A stretch of DNA of 64,000 bases, from positions 550,963 to 614,962 of the forward strand of contig ML996701.1 of the NCBI GenBank assembly GCA_010356995.1. Direction: 5' to 3'. The DNA comes from Trichodelitschia bisporula. Taxonomy: Eukaryota; Ascomycota; Dothideomycetes; Phaeotrichales; Phaeotrichaceae. Below are positions 29,422 through 40,559 of this stretch, piece after piece (positions within the stretch are counted from its first letter, which is position 1; every line of letters starts with the position of its first letter). A program made the position numbers and the translations under genes. The notes below the pieces were generated by a model. It had not been told where the DNA came from and did not search any database. It worked only from the letters and a program-made list of their open reading frames with translations.

Positions 29422-32004
29422 ATGGCTCCATATAGGCACCGCTCCTCCTCATTCACGTCGTTGTGGAGTTATGCCGATGACATGAACGTCGACACCTATG
29501 GCCGGTGGGGTCGTCGCGACCGCGACTTCGACACGTCCTGGGGTCCCGCTTCCACCGCTCCCACCTACCCTCACCACTACCAGCAGCATTATGCCCAGTT
29601 CCCCGTGCGCGCACCGTCTCCTCCCCCAGTCATCCCTCTCGACCTGATGCCCCCAACACCGCCTCGGTCGGGCGGTGCTCGCCGCCGCGACGATGCCAAG
29701 TTCCGGGAGGAAGTCAAGTTCGCCGTTGAAGATAGCGAGGATGGCAGCGACACCGCCGTCGACGAGGACTACAATCCGCACCAGCTCGTGCGCTCGCCGC
29801 CCCCGCCCCAGCGCGTCGCGTCCCTGCCGGTCTACCATCACCGCCCGAGCGCATCGTACCCGCGCTACCCGATCACCGGCAAAGCCATGATGGGCCGACC
29901 GTCGTCCAGCGGTGCCGATCTCCCCCCTCAAGCTATCCGTCACCGCCGCCAGAGCTCGCACGACAAGCGCCAGGCCGCTGCGCGCCGTGGACGCGCCTGG
30001 CCGCCGAACGGATGCTCGAAACGGTCAAAGCTGCGCCCGCATGACGCCGATGACCTTATCACGCGCGGCGCGTCGACGTTTCGTGGCTTTCGTGAGGGGA
30101 TCGGGCATGCGCCGGGGCATTACCGGTTCTTTGCCGTTATGGACCAGGAGTCGAGTAGTCGCACTGATCGTGCTTCGTTCCAGAATGAGGCCTTTCGCGA
30201 TATTTCGCTTACCATGTCCGGGCCGGTGGAGGTGGTTATCCCGTGGGTGTCACTGGATCAGCCGTGCATGGCGTACTGCTTCGGCAAGAGTCCCGGAACG
30301 ACGACACTGACGCACTACGTCGGCAAGAGTGGCAGTCTGCGACCGAATATCCAGTATGCGTTGGGCGCGAAACCGCGCAAAATGAAGGCCATTGCAGTTA
30401 TGGAGCGGCTGCGAGAATTGGAAATGGGGCTGTGGGAGGACGCCGACGATACCTATCACTCGCTGTACGACAAGCTCATCGAGGATCCAGACAGGGACCA
30501 CCCGCATTACGACCGTGCACACCAGATCCATGACCTCCTGACGGCCCTCTGCAACCCGATGTGGATTGACTTTAGCCAGCCGCGAAACCAGGTCGTGGCG
30601 CATTTCTTCAATGACGCTGATGATGCGGTGTCGCGCCGCTTTTTTCACCAGCTGCTGCTGTCTATTGAGTTGTACTGGCGCATTCACGCGCCGGACCATG
30701 TTGAGAAGGCCAAGCGTAACTTGCTGCTGCAATTGCCTCCCAAGGTGGCATGGGACCTCGCACTCGCACAGCGCTGGCTCGACCATATGAGCATCAAGAA
30801 AGAGCAGCTGTCGTACAACAAGAGCACATTCACTTTTGATCTCCGCAGTAAGAATCGCCAAAAGGAGGCGCTGCGCACATTTGCGAAGCAGCTCAAGTGG
30901 CCAAACATGGACGAAATTGAATACATTCTGGAAGAAGATGACCCGAAAGAGATGAACATCGAGGATCGCTCATCGGAAACCATGTCCTGGTTCACCGGCG
31001 TTATCCTGCCAGGCCCAACGCTGCCGTTTCTGCTCATGAACACGCTCATTGACTGCGACCGCGATACGGGGAGCGAGCTTAAATCACTGACGCACATGCA
31101 ACCAAACTGTGGCTTTCAGTACCGCGCCAACACGTACTGGTCGTACCAATGCATCGTCGGTAAGGTCCTGGGTGCCGGTCGCGGCGTGAACCAGGTCGCC
31201 GGCTGGATCGGGCCGTGCCACTACACACCAGAGTTGTCACGCAAGCAGTCCGTGCTGATCCGTCAACTGGACCCGCTGGAGCCGCGTCTGCTGTCCAAAG
31301 ACATCGAAACCATGTCCGAGCGCACGACGCCACTGGGCCCAGATGACGTAAACTACCCGGTGGCAGACTACGACGTGCCAACCGCCGACACAACCTCCAT
31401 CCAAGACAACATCATCCGGATCCAAAAACTGTCCTTCGAAGCCGTCGCCGACCGCTCAAGCAAATCGGACCGCATCCACGACGCGAAGATTGTGTTTGCG
31501 TTTGCGGATAAGAGTGTCCCGATACTGCTGCGGTATAATGTGGATTTTATCCATGCGTTTCCCTGCCACAGCGGCCCGCACCCGCTGTTTTGGGATTATC
31601 GATACAAGCAGGTGCGCGTCGATGACGGGCTGGGCAAGATCACGAATTGGGCACAGCGGAATAGGCGCAAGCATGGCGGGCACCGGTCTACGCCGTCGAG
31701 TCCGGCGGCGCGGGCGGGCAGGGCGTTGGCGCTGACGGGGAGGGCGCGGAGTGAGAGTCCGAGCAATTTGCCCGCGCACACGGATCTGGTCGAAGTGTTG
31801 GTTGTGGAAGCGTACGGCGTGTCGGATAACGAGGTGTTTGCGCGGGCATGGTGTGCATTTTGGGGGGTTAGTGCGGTGGTGGCGAATGTAAAGGAGACGT
31901 GTATTGCGTGTGCGGTTAGGGAGGCGTATGCGGCGTGTGTGACGGTGGTGATTTTGACGGAGGGGGGGAGAGAGGATGAGGGGGATCAGGGGGTTGCGTT
32001 TTGA
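29422..32004 (+). CDS. Large conserved fungal protein of unknown function
   Basis: A single 860-codon frame without introns. Residues 1-200 are Ser/Pro/Arg-rich and disordered, with PPTPPRSGGARRRDD. From about residue 215 (RGASTFRGFREGIGHAPGHY) to about 720 the sequence is globular and has the feel of a widely conserved filamentous-fungal protein: PVEVVIPWVSLDQPCMAYCF, then LRTFAKQLKWPNMDEIEYIL, ETMSWFTGVILPGPTLPFLL and MNTLIDCDRDTG. I recognise this as a recurrent hypothetical protein but know no biochemical role. The C-terminal hydrophobic Cys/Ala/Val-rich stretch follows a basic linker (RRKHGGHRSTPSSPAAR). The long CT-rich leader suggests steady expression. Confidence 0.8.
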   Translation: MAPYRHRSSSFTSLWSYADDMNVDTYGRWGRRDRDFDTSWGPASTAPTYPHHYQQHYAQFPVRAPSPPPVIPLDLMPPTPPRSGGARRRDDAKFREEVKFAVEDSEDGSDTAVDEDYNPHQLVRSPPPPQRVASLPVYHHRPSASYPRYPITGKAMMGRPSSSGADLPPQAIRHRRQSSHDKRQAAARRGRAWPPNGCSKRSKLRPHDADDLITRGASTFRGFREGIGHAPGHYRFFAVMDQESSSRTDRASFQNEAFRDISLTMSGPVEVVIPWVSLDQPCMAYCFGKSPGTTTLTHYVGKSGSLRPNIQYALGAKPRKMKAIAVMERLRELEMGLWEDADDTYHSLYDKLIEDPDRDHPHYDRAHQIHDLLTALCNPMWIDFSQPRNQVVAHFFNDADDAVSRRFFHQLLLSIELYWRIHAPDHVEKAKRNLLLQLPPKVAWDLALAQRWLDHMSIKKEQLSYNKSTFTFDLRSKNRQKEALRTFAKQLKWPNMDEIEYILEEDDPKEMNIEDRSSETMSWFTGVILPGPTLPFLLMNTLIDCDRDTGSELKSLTHMQPNCGFQYRANTYWSYQCIVGKVLGAGRGVNQVAGWIGPCHYTPELSRKQSVLIRQLDPLEPRLLSKDIETMSERTTPLGPDDVNYPVADYDVPTADTTSIQDNIIRIQKLSFEAVADRSSKSDRIHDAKIVFAFADKSVPILLRYNVDFIHAFPCHSGPHPLFWDYRYKQVRVDDGLGKITNWAQRNRRKHGGHRSTPSSPAARAGRALALTGRARSESPSNLPAHTDLVEVLVVEAYGVSDNEVFARAWCAFWGVSAVVANVKETCIACAVREAYAACVTVVILTEGGREDEGDQGVAF

Positions 32005-32600
32005 GCTTGAGATGGGGGGTGGGATGAGAGGGGGAGTGGGATGGTTGTTATGATACCTTTTTGTGCGTCGATTTTGGATGCCACCATTGGGTTGCGGGAG
32101 TTTTATGTTCTCGCTTTTTACAACGGGATCGAAGCATTCTGGGTTCGTTCACGGGATTTGGGTTGGCGTTTTGGGTCATTTAGGATGAGAGCGCGCGGTT
32201 AGCGTGCGGTTGTATGCTTATTGCATCCCTTTTGGATCTATTGAGGAATTTGAGAGTGCGGGTGTTGACTGCTTCGATGTGAAGGGACTCGGTATCTTAT
32301 TGAGTGACGTGACGCGATTCCCAAAGCGGAAGGGCTAGCCAGGGTGCTGCGGATGCGGCCATACTTTCCCCGCGCTCCCTACCCGCAGTCTAGCTCTTTC
32401 TATACGCGCGGCCGTTGCATCACCATCCGGCTTCACCATTCCACCGCCAACTAACCCACATCCTCAACCTCCCTCCCAGCTCGACCTTCTTACCATCACT
32501 CCGGCGTCTCCGCCTTTGGATCCTCGACCCCTCTCCAGCCGTCCATTCTAATCGCAACGGCAAACTCATCTACGCCCATCCTCTCCGCCGGTCGCCCCGG
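32005..32600. other. Intergenic region, nothing recognised
   Basis: It holds the 3' end of the large conserved gene and the promoter of the armadillo gene. No further feature supported. Confidence 0.45.
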
Positions 32601-35600
32601 ATGGCGCGCCCCGCGCTGCACGACCTCCGCAATGCGGCTGATGCAGCTGACGTGCTGGCCTCCCTCAAGAGGTTGAAGAATGATGTTGTGGGGCATGATC
32701 AGCGGAAGGAGGAGGCGATTAGGGATGGGGTTGTGAGGGTGTTGGTGGATATCCTGGAGGGGGAGACCAGTGGTGGTGGCATACAGCTTGGAGGCAGCGT
32801 CCACCCGGAGGGAGGCGTGCACCTCGGGGGAGGCATACGCCTCGGCGGCTTCGAAGAGCGTACCGGGTGGTCGACCGAGAACGAAGTGCGCGTGCAGGCT
32901 GTGCAGGTGGTTGCGAGTTTGGCTCATGGTGAGTGGGAATGTGCGGTGGTGGCATGTTGCTAACCGTTTAGGTGGATTGTCCTTTGTGAGGCCGATTGTT
33001 GCGGGGGGCGTGCTCCCGGCGCTGTTGTCAGCTTTTTCGCCACGGACTGTTCCCCCTAGGCTTCTGCTTGAGACGCTGCGCGCGCTCAGCGTTATCGCCG
33101 AGGCGCTGGTTACGGATGCACAACCGGCGGAGCAGCGGCCGCTGCTGGCGAGTCTAACGGGCTTGTTGTATAGCCGGCAGACGGTGGAGTGCTTTGCTGA
33201 GATCCTGGGCCAGCGGAGTTCGAGCAAGGTTATTGAGGAGCAGATGGTGCTTACTATGGGCATTTTTTCGCTGACGCTGACACACTCGAATACGCTGGCG
33301 CAGTGCCAGGATGCGCTGCTTAAGGGACGGGTGCTGGATTTGCTCGCCTCGCGCCTTGCGGCGATAGTCTCGTCGCGGGGGCATACGTTTAACCCGCTGG
33401 AGGAGGAGCAGATGGAGGATTTGATGCCGTTGCATCCGAATTCGTTTTTGCCACATCTTCTGGAAGCGATTGCCGCTATTGTACAGTGCTCGATGTACAA
33501 GACGCTTCGGTTATTGTACTCGCCGGACCTGAATCAGGTGTTCCCGGTCATAACGACAACGCAACCTTCTACAACCACCTTTGCAGAAGGTCCGCCGATC
33601 CCGAACAATGCTATCGATCTTCTCCTCCCGAAGCTTCAGGCCGTGCAGAGCAAGACAGAGCACTCTTTCTCCAAAGCCTTTCCGGCGCTGGGCTCGTTTG
33701 CGCAAGAGAGCACACGCATGCCGCATCTCGACTCAGCCGTGCAGCCCTCGGTGCGGACCATCTCGTCAGAGGAATTCGGGTCAAGCTTAATCGGCTGGCT
33801 AATCCACGTGGCACGCACATCAGGCGCTCTGGACCGGCTCGCAACGCTATGGCTTCTAACCCACCTCGTCCACGCAACAGATCAAAATGTCCAGGACTTC
33901 TGGGCCGAGCCAAGCCGCAACCGTGACCGCACGCTAGCCCTTCTCGTCGTCCCGCTGCTAGTCCGCATGATTGAAGACGCGGGATCGACGAAGACGATCA
34001 CGGACCGCGACGCCAACCGACGTATCAAGGAACGTGCACCGCTGGCCCTGGCGACGTTGATTCAGGATTCGCCTGCGCTGCAGAAGGCGGCGGTGGATGC
34101 GAAGGCGATCGATTTGCTTACGAGCATGCTGAAGAAGAGCTTTGACCCGTACCCGCTGACCGCGCCGCGGTTGTGGTCGCCGGCGCCGCGCGGGGATGCG
34201 GCTGGCGCGCGCGAGGACGAGATCCTTGGCCCAGTCGGGCTGTCGGACCAGGCGTTGCATATGCTCAATAGTCGGGCGGCGGCGTTGCGGGCGCTGGCTG
34301 CTATTGCGCAGAAGGATGATGCACATAGGAAGATTGTTCTAGAGCGGGGTGTGATGGCGTGTGTTGTGGACTCGTTGATGCCGTATGAGGAGGATCCGGT
34401 GAAGGGGAATCCGAATTTTGTGATTGTGGCGGCGTTGAAGCTTGCTACGGCGCTGTCGCGCAGTGTGAGCATTCTGAGGACGAGTTTATTTGATGGGGGG
34501 ATCACGGAGCCGGTGTTTAAGCTTATGAAGCATCCGAGCTTTGAGGTGCAGCTTGCGGCGACGGATGTGGTTACTAATTTGGCGCTGCAGTTTAGCCCGA
34601 TGCGCGAAGTACGTCTACGCTTTGTGTTTTCCTGAGTACAAGCTAACGGGCGCAGCAACTAATTTCCTTCGGCATCCTCGATATCTTATGCGAGCACGCC
34701 CGCTCCGCCTCGGCGGAGATGTGCTTCTCCTCCCTCTGGGCCCTCAAACACCTCATCTGCACCGCGCCCAACGACTTCAAAATCCCCGTCTTCACCAAGC
34801 TAGGCCCACACTGGCTCCTCAACGCTATGCGCGGCGCAGTCCCCCCACCCCCGCCCCGCTCTCGCATGGCGACGCCTAATGCGCAGGGCCAGCAAGTGGA
34901 CTTGCTCAACATGGACGACGCCATGGACGACGCCCCGCTGAGCCCGGAGGGTGATATAGGAAACGCGCCTCTGGCCCCCGACGTCGCGAAATGGTTGAGG
35001 CATATCCGGGACGAGGAATTGAACCCCGTGCGCCGGGCCCAGCGCGATGATGTCCGCATCCAGTGGCAGGCGCTCGAGGTGGTGCGCAATCTGATCACCG
35101 AGCCCGGCAAGCCGCAGCACGAAATGATCGACCACGTCCTGCAGGAAATGGGCGCGGAGGCGCTGTTCGCCGTCCTGCTGTCCAAGCTGAGGCCGCGGAA
35201 CGGCGCGACGGCGCAGGGGAAGCGTCCTGCGCCGAGTGCCGGGCGGGCTAGTGGGGTGGGGGGCGCGTTTCCAGAGGATGATGCGAGCCGCGAGGTGCTC
35301 ACCAGCGCCATGTTCGTGGTGATCCATATCGCAAACGGTCTCCCCAAACACCGCCACCTGCTCCTCGAGCAAGAAGCGCTCCTTGCGTGCATCCCGCCGC
35401 TGTTCAAGCATCCGGACAGGAATGTACGGGCTGCGTGCTGTTGGCTGGTGCATAATGTGTTGTGGATGGAGGATGCGGCGGATGCGGGGCCTGTGAGGGA
35501 GAGGGCGCACGTGTTGAGGGGGATGGGGTTTGAGAGGGACGTTAGGGATGCGGCGGCGAAGGATGTGGATTTGGATGTTAGGGAGAGGGCGAAGGGGTGT

Positions 35601-35630
35601 GTGGAGGTTTTTGGGCGGTTGGGGGGGGAC
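32601..35630 (+). CDS. ARMC8/GID5 (Vid28)-type armadillo-repeat protein, 3' end in a gap
   Basis: Exons 32601-32928, 32972-34608 and 34656 to the gap, with introns of 43 and 47 nt. The N-terminal helices LASLKRLKNDVVGHDQRKEE and RVLVDILEG match ARMC8/Vid28, the armadillo scaffold of the GID/CTLH ubiquitin ligase that degrades gluconeogenic enzymes in yeast. Repeats such as VQVVASLAHGGLSFVRPIV, ALKLATALSRSVSILRTSLF, MKHPSFEVQLAATDVVTNLA and CFSSLWALKHLICTAPNDF continue to the C-terminus (RNVRAACCWLVHNVLWMEDA). A Gly/His-rich insert (about 57-85) lies in the first repeat region. The frame enters a 53-N gap at 35631; the sequence beyond (35684-35888) is open but does not look like armadillo repeat, so the stop is probably in or near the gap. 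An earlier in-frame Met at 32415 is less likely. Confidence 0.85.
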
Positions 35631-35683
35631 NNNNNNNNNNNNNNNNNNNNNNNNNNNNNNNNNNNNNNNNNNNNNNNNNNNNN
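35631..35683. other. Assembly gap (53 N)
   Basis: Run of N within or at the end of the ARMC8-like gene; the flanks are G-rich. Confidence 0.99.
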
Positions 35684-36250
35684 GGCAGGAGAGGGGGTGA
35701 GTGTGTGGGGATTTGGACTGGGTGCACTTTTTGAGATGCCAGGCTGGAGGGGGAAGCAAGATGAGGTAGCGAGCAAGATGAGGGAGCGAGCAGGATGTAC
35801 ACGTAGCTTCTGGTCGGTGTCTGGTCTGAGGGATGAAAATGACGATTTCAAGCGTGTATTTTCTGCGGGGCGCCGGGCGTTTATATGATCTTGTTGCTTG
35901 TGTTGTGATGATTCTTTCATGTTCAGGGTGTTTAGGCTGGGGAACGATTACCCGGTAGAAGAATGAAGACTTGCCAGTTGCCAGAGCCGGATGTGTGTTC
36001 GAAGGGGCTAGATCCACGTATACACCCGCCGGGCGGCTGTTAATTCTAGGTGTGTAGCGGAGCTGTCCCGGATTGCTGTTGGCCCGGTGCGGATGGGCGA
36101 GCACGCTAGGCCGGCTTACTTGAAAGGACAGATCGCTGGGGAGCCGCACTGCTCGGCATGCCGACAACGCGTGGGTGGCTCAAAAACGGCACCAAATAAA
36201 CAAACGAACTCATATTGCAAGCTTTTGTATTTCATATCATCTAATCACCG
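35684..36250. other. Region after gap: probable 3' flank of the ARMC8 gene
   Basis: Open to 35888 in one frame but without armadillo character. No other gene seen before the tRNA. Confidence 0.4.
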
Positions 36251-36344
36251 GGTCTTGTAGTGTAGTTGGTTATCACATCGGATTCTGATCTTCAGTTCAG
36301 AATTCACACTTCCGGTAACCCCGGTTCGAATCCGGGCAGGACCT
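36251..36344 (+). tRNA. tRNA-Gln (anticodon CUG) with a 21-nt intron
   Basis: The acceptor GGTCTTG pairs with CAGGACC, and the discriminator is T. The D-arm GTGTAGTTGGTTATCAC and the T-arm CCCGGTTCGAATCCGGG are canonical. The anticodon stem TCGGA pairs with TCCGG and the loop TTCTGA + T gives anticodon CTG at 36285-36287. An intron of about 21 nt (36289-36309) sits one base after the anticodon, the normal eukaryotic position. The sequence closely resembles yeast tRNA-Gln (GGT...TAGTGTAGTGGTTATCAC). Transcription is from internal A and B boxes; a T-run follows shortly after (CTCTTCTTTTGC). Confidence 0.93.
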
Positions 36345-36549
36345 CTTCTTTTGCTTCCCTCCCAAATCACATACGATGTGGCGAAGCTTCCCTTTTTGCC
36401 CTTTCGGGCTGATGTCAACTCGGACGCACCGTAGCCGTCCCCGAAGCGATCAACAGGGACAGCTTACCTAATCTCGCCGAGCATCGAGGCAGACGTCAAT
36501 CCACCTCCAGCCAACCACTCCCCAAACAACCCCACCACCACCCCTCCCA

Positions 36550-37806
36550 ATGGCCTCCCTCTCAATCTACCTCCTAACCTTCAACTGCGCCCGCAACCTC
36601 ATCGACCCCCCCGCCCTCGCAGCGTCCCTCTTCACATCCCTCCCCCCCTCCTCCCCCCTCCCCGACGTCATCGCCCTCTCGCTGCAAGAAGTCGCCCCGA
36701 TCGCGGAATCCTTCCTCGGCGGCGCCCGTCTCGTCCCCTACCTAGCCCGCGCCGCAGATGCGCTGAGACTCGCGGCCGAGACACGCGAGCCTGAGCGGGA
36801 TGAGGTGTATGCACCGGTTGCGACGAAGGCGGTGGGTATGACGGCGCTGATGGTGTTTGCGAGGGAGGATTTGGTGTCGACGGTGAAATGGGTTCAGACG
36901 GCGGGTGTAGGTGTTGGGTTGTGGGGCATGGGGAATAAGGGCGCGGCGGGCGTGCGCGTGGGGTTTGGGGGGGGAAGGGACGCGGTACTTACGTTTGTGG
37001 GCGCGCATCTTGCGCCTATGGAGCGTAATACCGCGAGGCGGAATCACGATTGGGAGGATATTGTCCGCGGGCTGGTTTTTGATACGCGGGTTGCGTTCGG
37101 GGACGGGGCGGCTAAGGGGACGGATGAAGCGGCGCCGCTGCTAGACCACCACGATGGGGATGGAGGAGGGGATGAGGGTGGCGCGGGCAAGCCGACGGGT
37201 TTGTACGAGCCCGCGACCGCGATCTTCTTCTTCGGCGACTTGAACTACCGCACTAGCGACGAACGCCCGTCCCCCGACGCCCACGCCCACTTCCCGCACC
37301 CAGCCCACACGCCCGACAACCCGCAACACTGGACGCATCTCCTCTCCCACGACCAACTCACGCGCGAGCGGCGCACACGCCGCGCACTGCACGGCTTCTC
37401 CGAGGCGCCGATTACCTTCCCACCCAGCTACAAGCACCTGCGCCCCGGCGAGGGGGTCTGGCACTGGGCGCCGCATAGGTGGCCGAGTTGGTGCGATCGT
37501 GTTTTGTTCCTTACGCCGGCTGGGGAGGAGGTAGGGGGGTATGCGAGTCTGCCTGTCATGGCGAGTAGTGATCATCAGGGAGTTGTGCTTGCGGTGGGGG
37601 TTAAGGGGGGGAAGAGGGTGGCGGTGAGTGCGCCGTGGGGGGTGAGACGAGATTGGAGGGAGAGGAGGGCTTGGGCGAGGAGGAGGGAGGTGCTGGTGGG
37701 GGTGTTGGCGTATTTGGTGCTTACTGGGGAGGGACGGGCGGTGTTGGCTGGTGTGTTGGGGGGTGCTATCGTTGCGTGGTGGGCGTTTAGCAGGGTGTTG
37801 GCGTAG
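36550..37806 (+). CDS. Inositol-polyphosphate 5-phosphatase-like enzyme with a C-terminal membrane anchor
   Basis: A single 418-codon frame. It carries the motifs of the endonuclease/exonuclease/phosphatase fold in 5-phosphatase order: LLTFNCARN, IALSLQEV (metal Glu), GMGNKGAAGVR, FVGAHLAPMERNTARRNHDW, FFFGDLNYR (D/N catalytic pair), PITFPPSYKH, PSWCDRVLF and ASSDHQGVV (catalytic DH). It likely dephosphorylates membrane phosphoinositides or soluble inositol phosphates at position 5. The C-terminus has a hydrophobic helix (VLAGVLGGAIVAWWAFSRVLA) that would tail-anchor it, perhaps in the ER. A Gly/Asp-rich insert lies around residues 195-215. The 5' end starts 206 bp after the tRNA on the same strand. 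Confidence 0.88.
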   Translation: MASLSIYLLTFNCARNLIDPPALAASLFTSLPPSSPLPDVIALSLQEVAPIAESFLGGARLVPYLARAADALRLAAETREPERDEVYAPVATKAVGMTALMVFAREDLVSTVKWVQTAGVGVGLWGMGNKGAAGVRVGFGGGRDAVLTFVGAHLAPMERNTARRNHDWEDIVRGLVFDTRVAFGDGAAKGTDEAAPLLDHHDGDGGGDEGGAGKPTGLYEPATAIFFFGDLNYRTSDERPSPDAHAHFPHPAHTPDNPQHWTHLLSHDQLTRERRTRRALHGFSEAPITFPPSYKHLRPGEGVWHWAPHRWPSWCDRVLFLTPAGEEVGGYASLPVMASSDHQGVVLAVGVKGGKRVAVSAPWGVRRDWRERRAWARRREVLVGVLAYLVLTGEGRAVLAGVLGGAIVAWWAFSRVLA

Positions 37807-39519
37807 GGGATGAGGCGTGGAAGGGAGTGGATGCCCTATCGTGAGGTCTTTGGCGGCGTATTGTGCCTCCGGTGATGCATGGAGTGGGAGAAACGGGTAC
37901 AGACGGCGTTAGGCTTGCATTCCTAATACAACTGGCGTTCAGCTGTGGCACCATTGCATCAGGTAACTGGCTGGAAGCCTTAGCGATCGGCAAACAAAGC
38001 CGGGCAATTGCGTTAGAAGAGAGCAGAGGGACAGCGTGCTACTCTTGGAATGCCCCGATCAGGAGCCCATGTAGAGTTTCGTCTTCTCAAAGTCTATTCT
38101 CCCCGGAACAAACTTCCAGATTGCTAAGTACGTCCTCGTGTCTGGTAAGACGCCCACATTCTTAGCGAGATGCCAGTTGTTGCCTTCACGTAGGGCGCTG
38201 AGTAGGAGAACGAGGAAAATGATGTTACGGTAATGGTTGCATTGGTAATATAGCACCGTTCAACTGCGGACCGGGTAGGACCACGGGTTTATGCTCCCAG
38301 CAGATGCGATGTACCCAGTACATGCTCTGGTCCTGGATGAGGTCCATATATGATGTTTACAAAAACCAGGGACATGAAGTACGCGGGCAATCGTGATAAC
38401 TGTGCAAGTCCCCATCGAAGATCCACGGCGCCTGACAACAGCTTAACTACTGCTTCATACAGTCCCCTCGTTGCGGCATAGAGCGCCGGCATCTTTGGCT
38501 GATGTCTTGCATGCGCATCCACTGCTCCGACTTCCAGTCATTGCTTCAAGGTGGTTCCCATCAGAGCCACTAAGCATTGTCATAAGGGCCTCATACCATA
38601 ATGTGGGTTTGATCAACATTGCTTGCTCGGAGTTGGTCGAATAAACAAAGCTATCATACATGTGCCAGTCCTTCTGCAAACTAGGGTTCAGGCTCACTTT
38701 GGTTTTCGCTGGTGTTTGGTGTGGGAGTGGGGATTCATACCGTGCCGGGGTTCATGAGCAGGAGTAGGCGCCACAGGGCGCAGAGGACACTGGTTGTTGA
38801 CGAACAACAAAGAAAACGCAAGACAGAGAGGAACAAACCTGAATGCTAGACATCAGGGTGGGGGATGTCGGATGAGACCGGACAGGCCCTATCCTGCCGT
38901 GCCTACGGACTAAATATCTAGCCGGATGAACCCCCCCGCCGGAGCACCGCAAATGTGACTCTGACCCTCAAATGCATGCTCCGTAGCTCCTATCCCTAAC
39001 AGTTGTCACGGGTCCCTCAAGGGCCCAGGCCATCCGTGCTTGGAAGCCTCTCATGGCGATTGCCAGGCAATCACTGATGGCTTTCCCATGGAGCCAGCAA
39101 GAACAGAGGCTCCGGTATCGAAAAGGCCTTTTGACGGTGTGGGTGTACACATGGCCATCAAACGTCCACTGGGTGCCGAAGATGAACCTCCGAGTGTTCG
39201 AACCCAAAGATCTGTGGCAACATAAACACTGCACGTCAACGCCGAAGCAGCAAGTTGGAAGTCTGCATTCCGCGTTGCTCACAATGTCCCTAGACGCTGC
39301 TTTCGCTGTGGCGATCCTCAACTCAGCCGCCGTCAGCTGTTCCTCATGGCTCCTCTTGTTCTGAAGCCGTCTTCCGTGGCGATATTCTCGGCTCGCGGAA
39401 TCCGCTACCGGGGTAAGGTACGCTCGCCTAGAGGTATCGGCGGTAGTTCGCTCGCACCCGCTCGACTCGGTTAAGACGTGGATACAAGCGTGTGTACCGC
39501 CCCCCCCGGGTTATGCCCA
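37807..39519. other. Gene-poor stretch with degraded sequence
   Basis: Only one ankyrin-like remnant (38380-38560) is recognisable. Other frames (for example 39053-39364) have no family resemblance. Confidence 0.4.
38380..38560 (-). pseudogene. Ankyrin-repeat gene remnant
   Basis: The minus-strand peptide VDAHARHQPKMPALYAATRG followed by LYEAVVKLLSGAVD follows the ankyrin pattern (xALYAASxxGHEAVVKLLLxxGA). The repeat is not continued cleanly on either side, and stops close the frame nearby. It is likely a fragment of a larger ankyrin protein gene, a class that is often duplicated and lost in filamentous fungi. Confidence 0.4.
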
Positions 39520-39960
39520 CAGCTCAAGGTATGCATGGTTCCCCAGTGACACTGATACCTTTCAAGCGAGGCCTCCTCACTCTTCTTCTTGCGGTAGGGA
39601 AGCTGGGGAAGTAGATTATCTAAGAGGAGGCGGCCATAGTGGCCGGTAACAGTGTCGAAGAACAGGCGTTGAGAGGGAGTGAGGGTGTCGATGAGGGCTG
39701 GATCCATGGCCCCAATATTCATATGCGACGCATGTTCCACCTTCTTCTGCTCCCAGAAGTTAGACTCGAGCTCGGGATATCGCCCCAAGCACTGTTCCCA
39801 CGACACCCGGTCTAGGGCGCGGTTGCCAAGGAGATTCGGATTTTCAAGATGGCTGTGCTGTTCGTGCGGGGATAGGCCGGCGATAGCCTCCTAGTCCGGC
39901 TCAACCTCCTCCAGACGGCGCTGCTCGTCGATAAGCTCGTCATCGACGGGTAAACCAGAA
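39520..39960 (-). mobile_element. Helitron-like/PIF1-type helicase fragment
   Basis: On the minus strand the peptide SWEQCLGRYPELESNFWEQK followed by LTPSQRLFFDTVTGHYGRLL resembles the region just before the Walker A loop of Helitron/PIF1 helicases (LNxxQRxxFDxVxxHY). Walker A itself is not present and the frame upstream carries a stop near 39890. It is therefore a short remnant. A host PIF1 fragment is an alternative. Confidence 0.4.
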
Positions 39961-40559
39961 CTAGTGGGGCTTTCCAACGCATCAGGCTCATGGTCGTGAA
40001 GGAGGCGGCGGCAAAGACGTAGATTTGCACTTCCTGGCATTTAGTGGGACTTAGCTGTAAGCCCATGAGTAAGGAGTTTGATTTCACGATTGCACAAAAG
40101 GCCACTTTGATGAACTGAGACGCTGAAATAGGCCCTGGTTGAAATCTGGTCATGCATTGGAGGAGCGCCTGGCGATAGAGGGGCTTGAGATGTGAGTCTT
40201 TAAAACTCATAAGCTTCGGCGTACGTACTGCAAGGCCCATTGTTTTTCTCCTCAAAGAGAAGAAGGAGCTCCCCGAAGTCACCGAAGGGATGGTGGAGCA
40301 TCATCTTTGTTCGGCAGTAGCCCTCGCGCTGGTCGGGATCCGTGCCGGAGAACTACGGGTAGTACTTGAGACAGCTGGGGGGTGCAGTGCAGGGACGCAG
40401 AAGCAGCCCATTATTGCCAGGTGATGCACAAGAACAGCCGTAAGCCGTCTACGTAGGAGCATGATGACCCCTCCCCGCCAGAAGAGGTTGGAGTCGTGAA
40501 CAGATTGTTCCACGCCGAATCTTGAAGTTTTGGGAGTATCGTCTTTCTCCAGAGGGTCG

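Noticed and set aside
35684-35888. Open frame after the second gap as part of the ARMC8-like protein
   Set aside because: No armadillo helices and a change in composition; the frame across an N run cannot be trusted.
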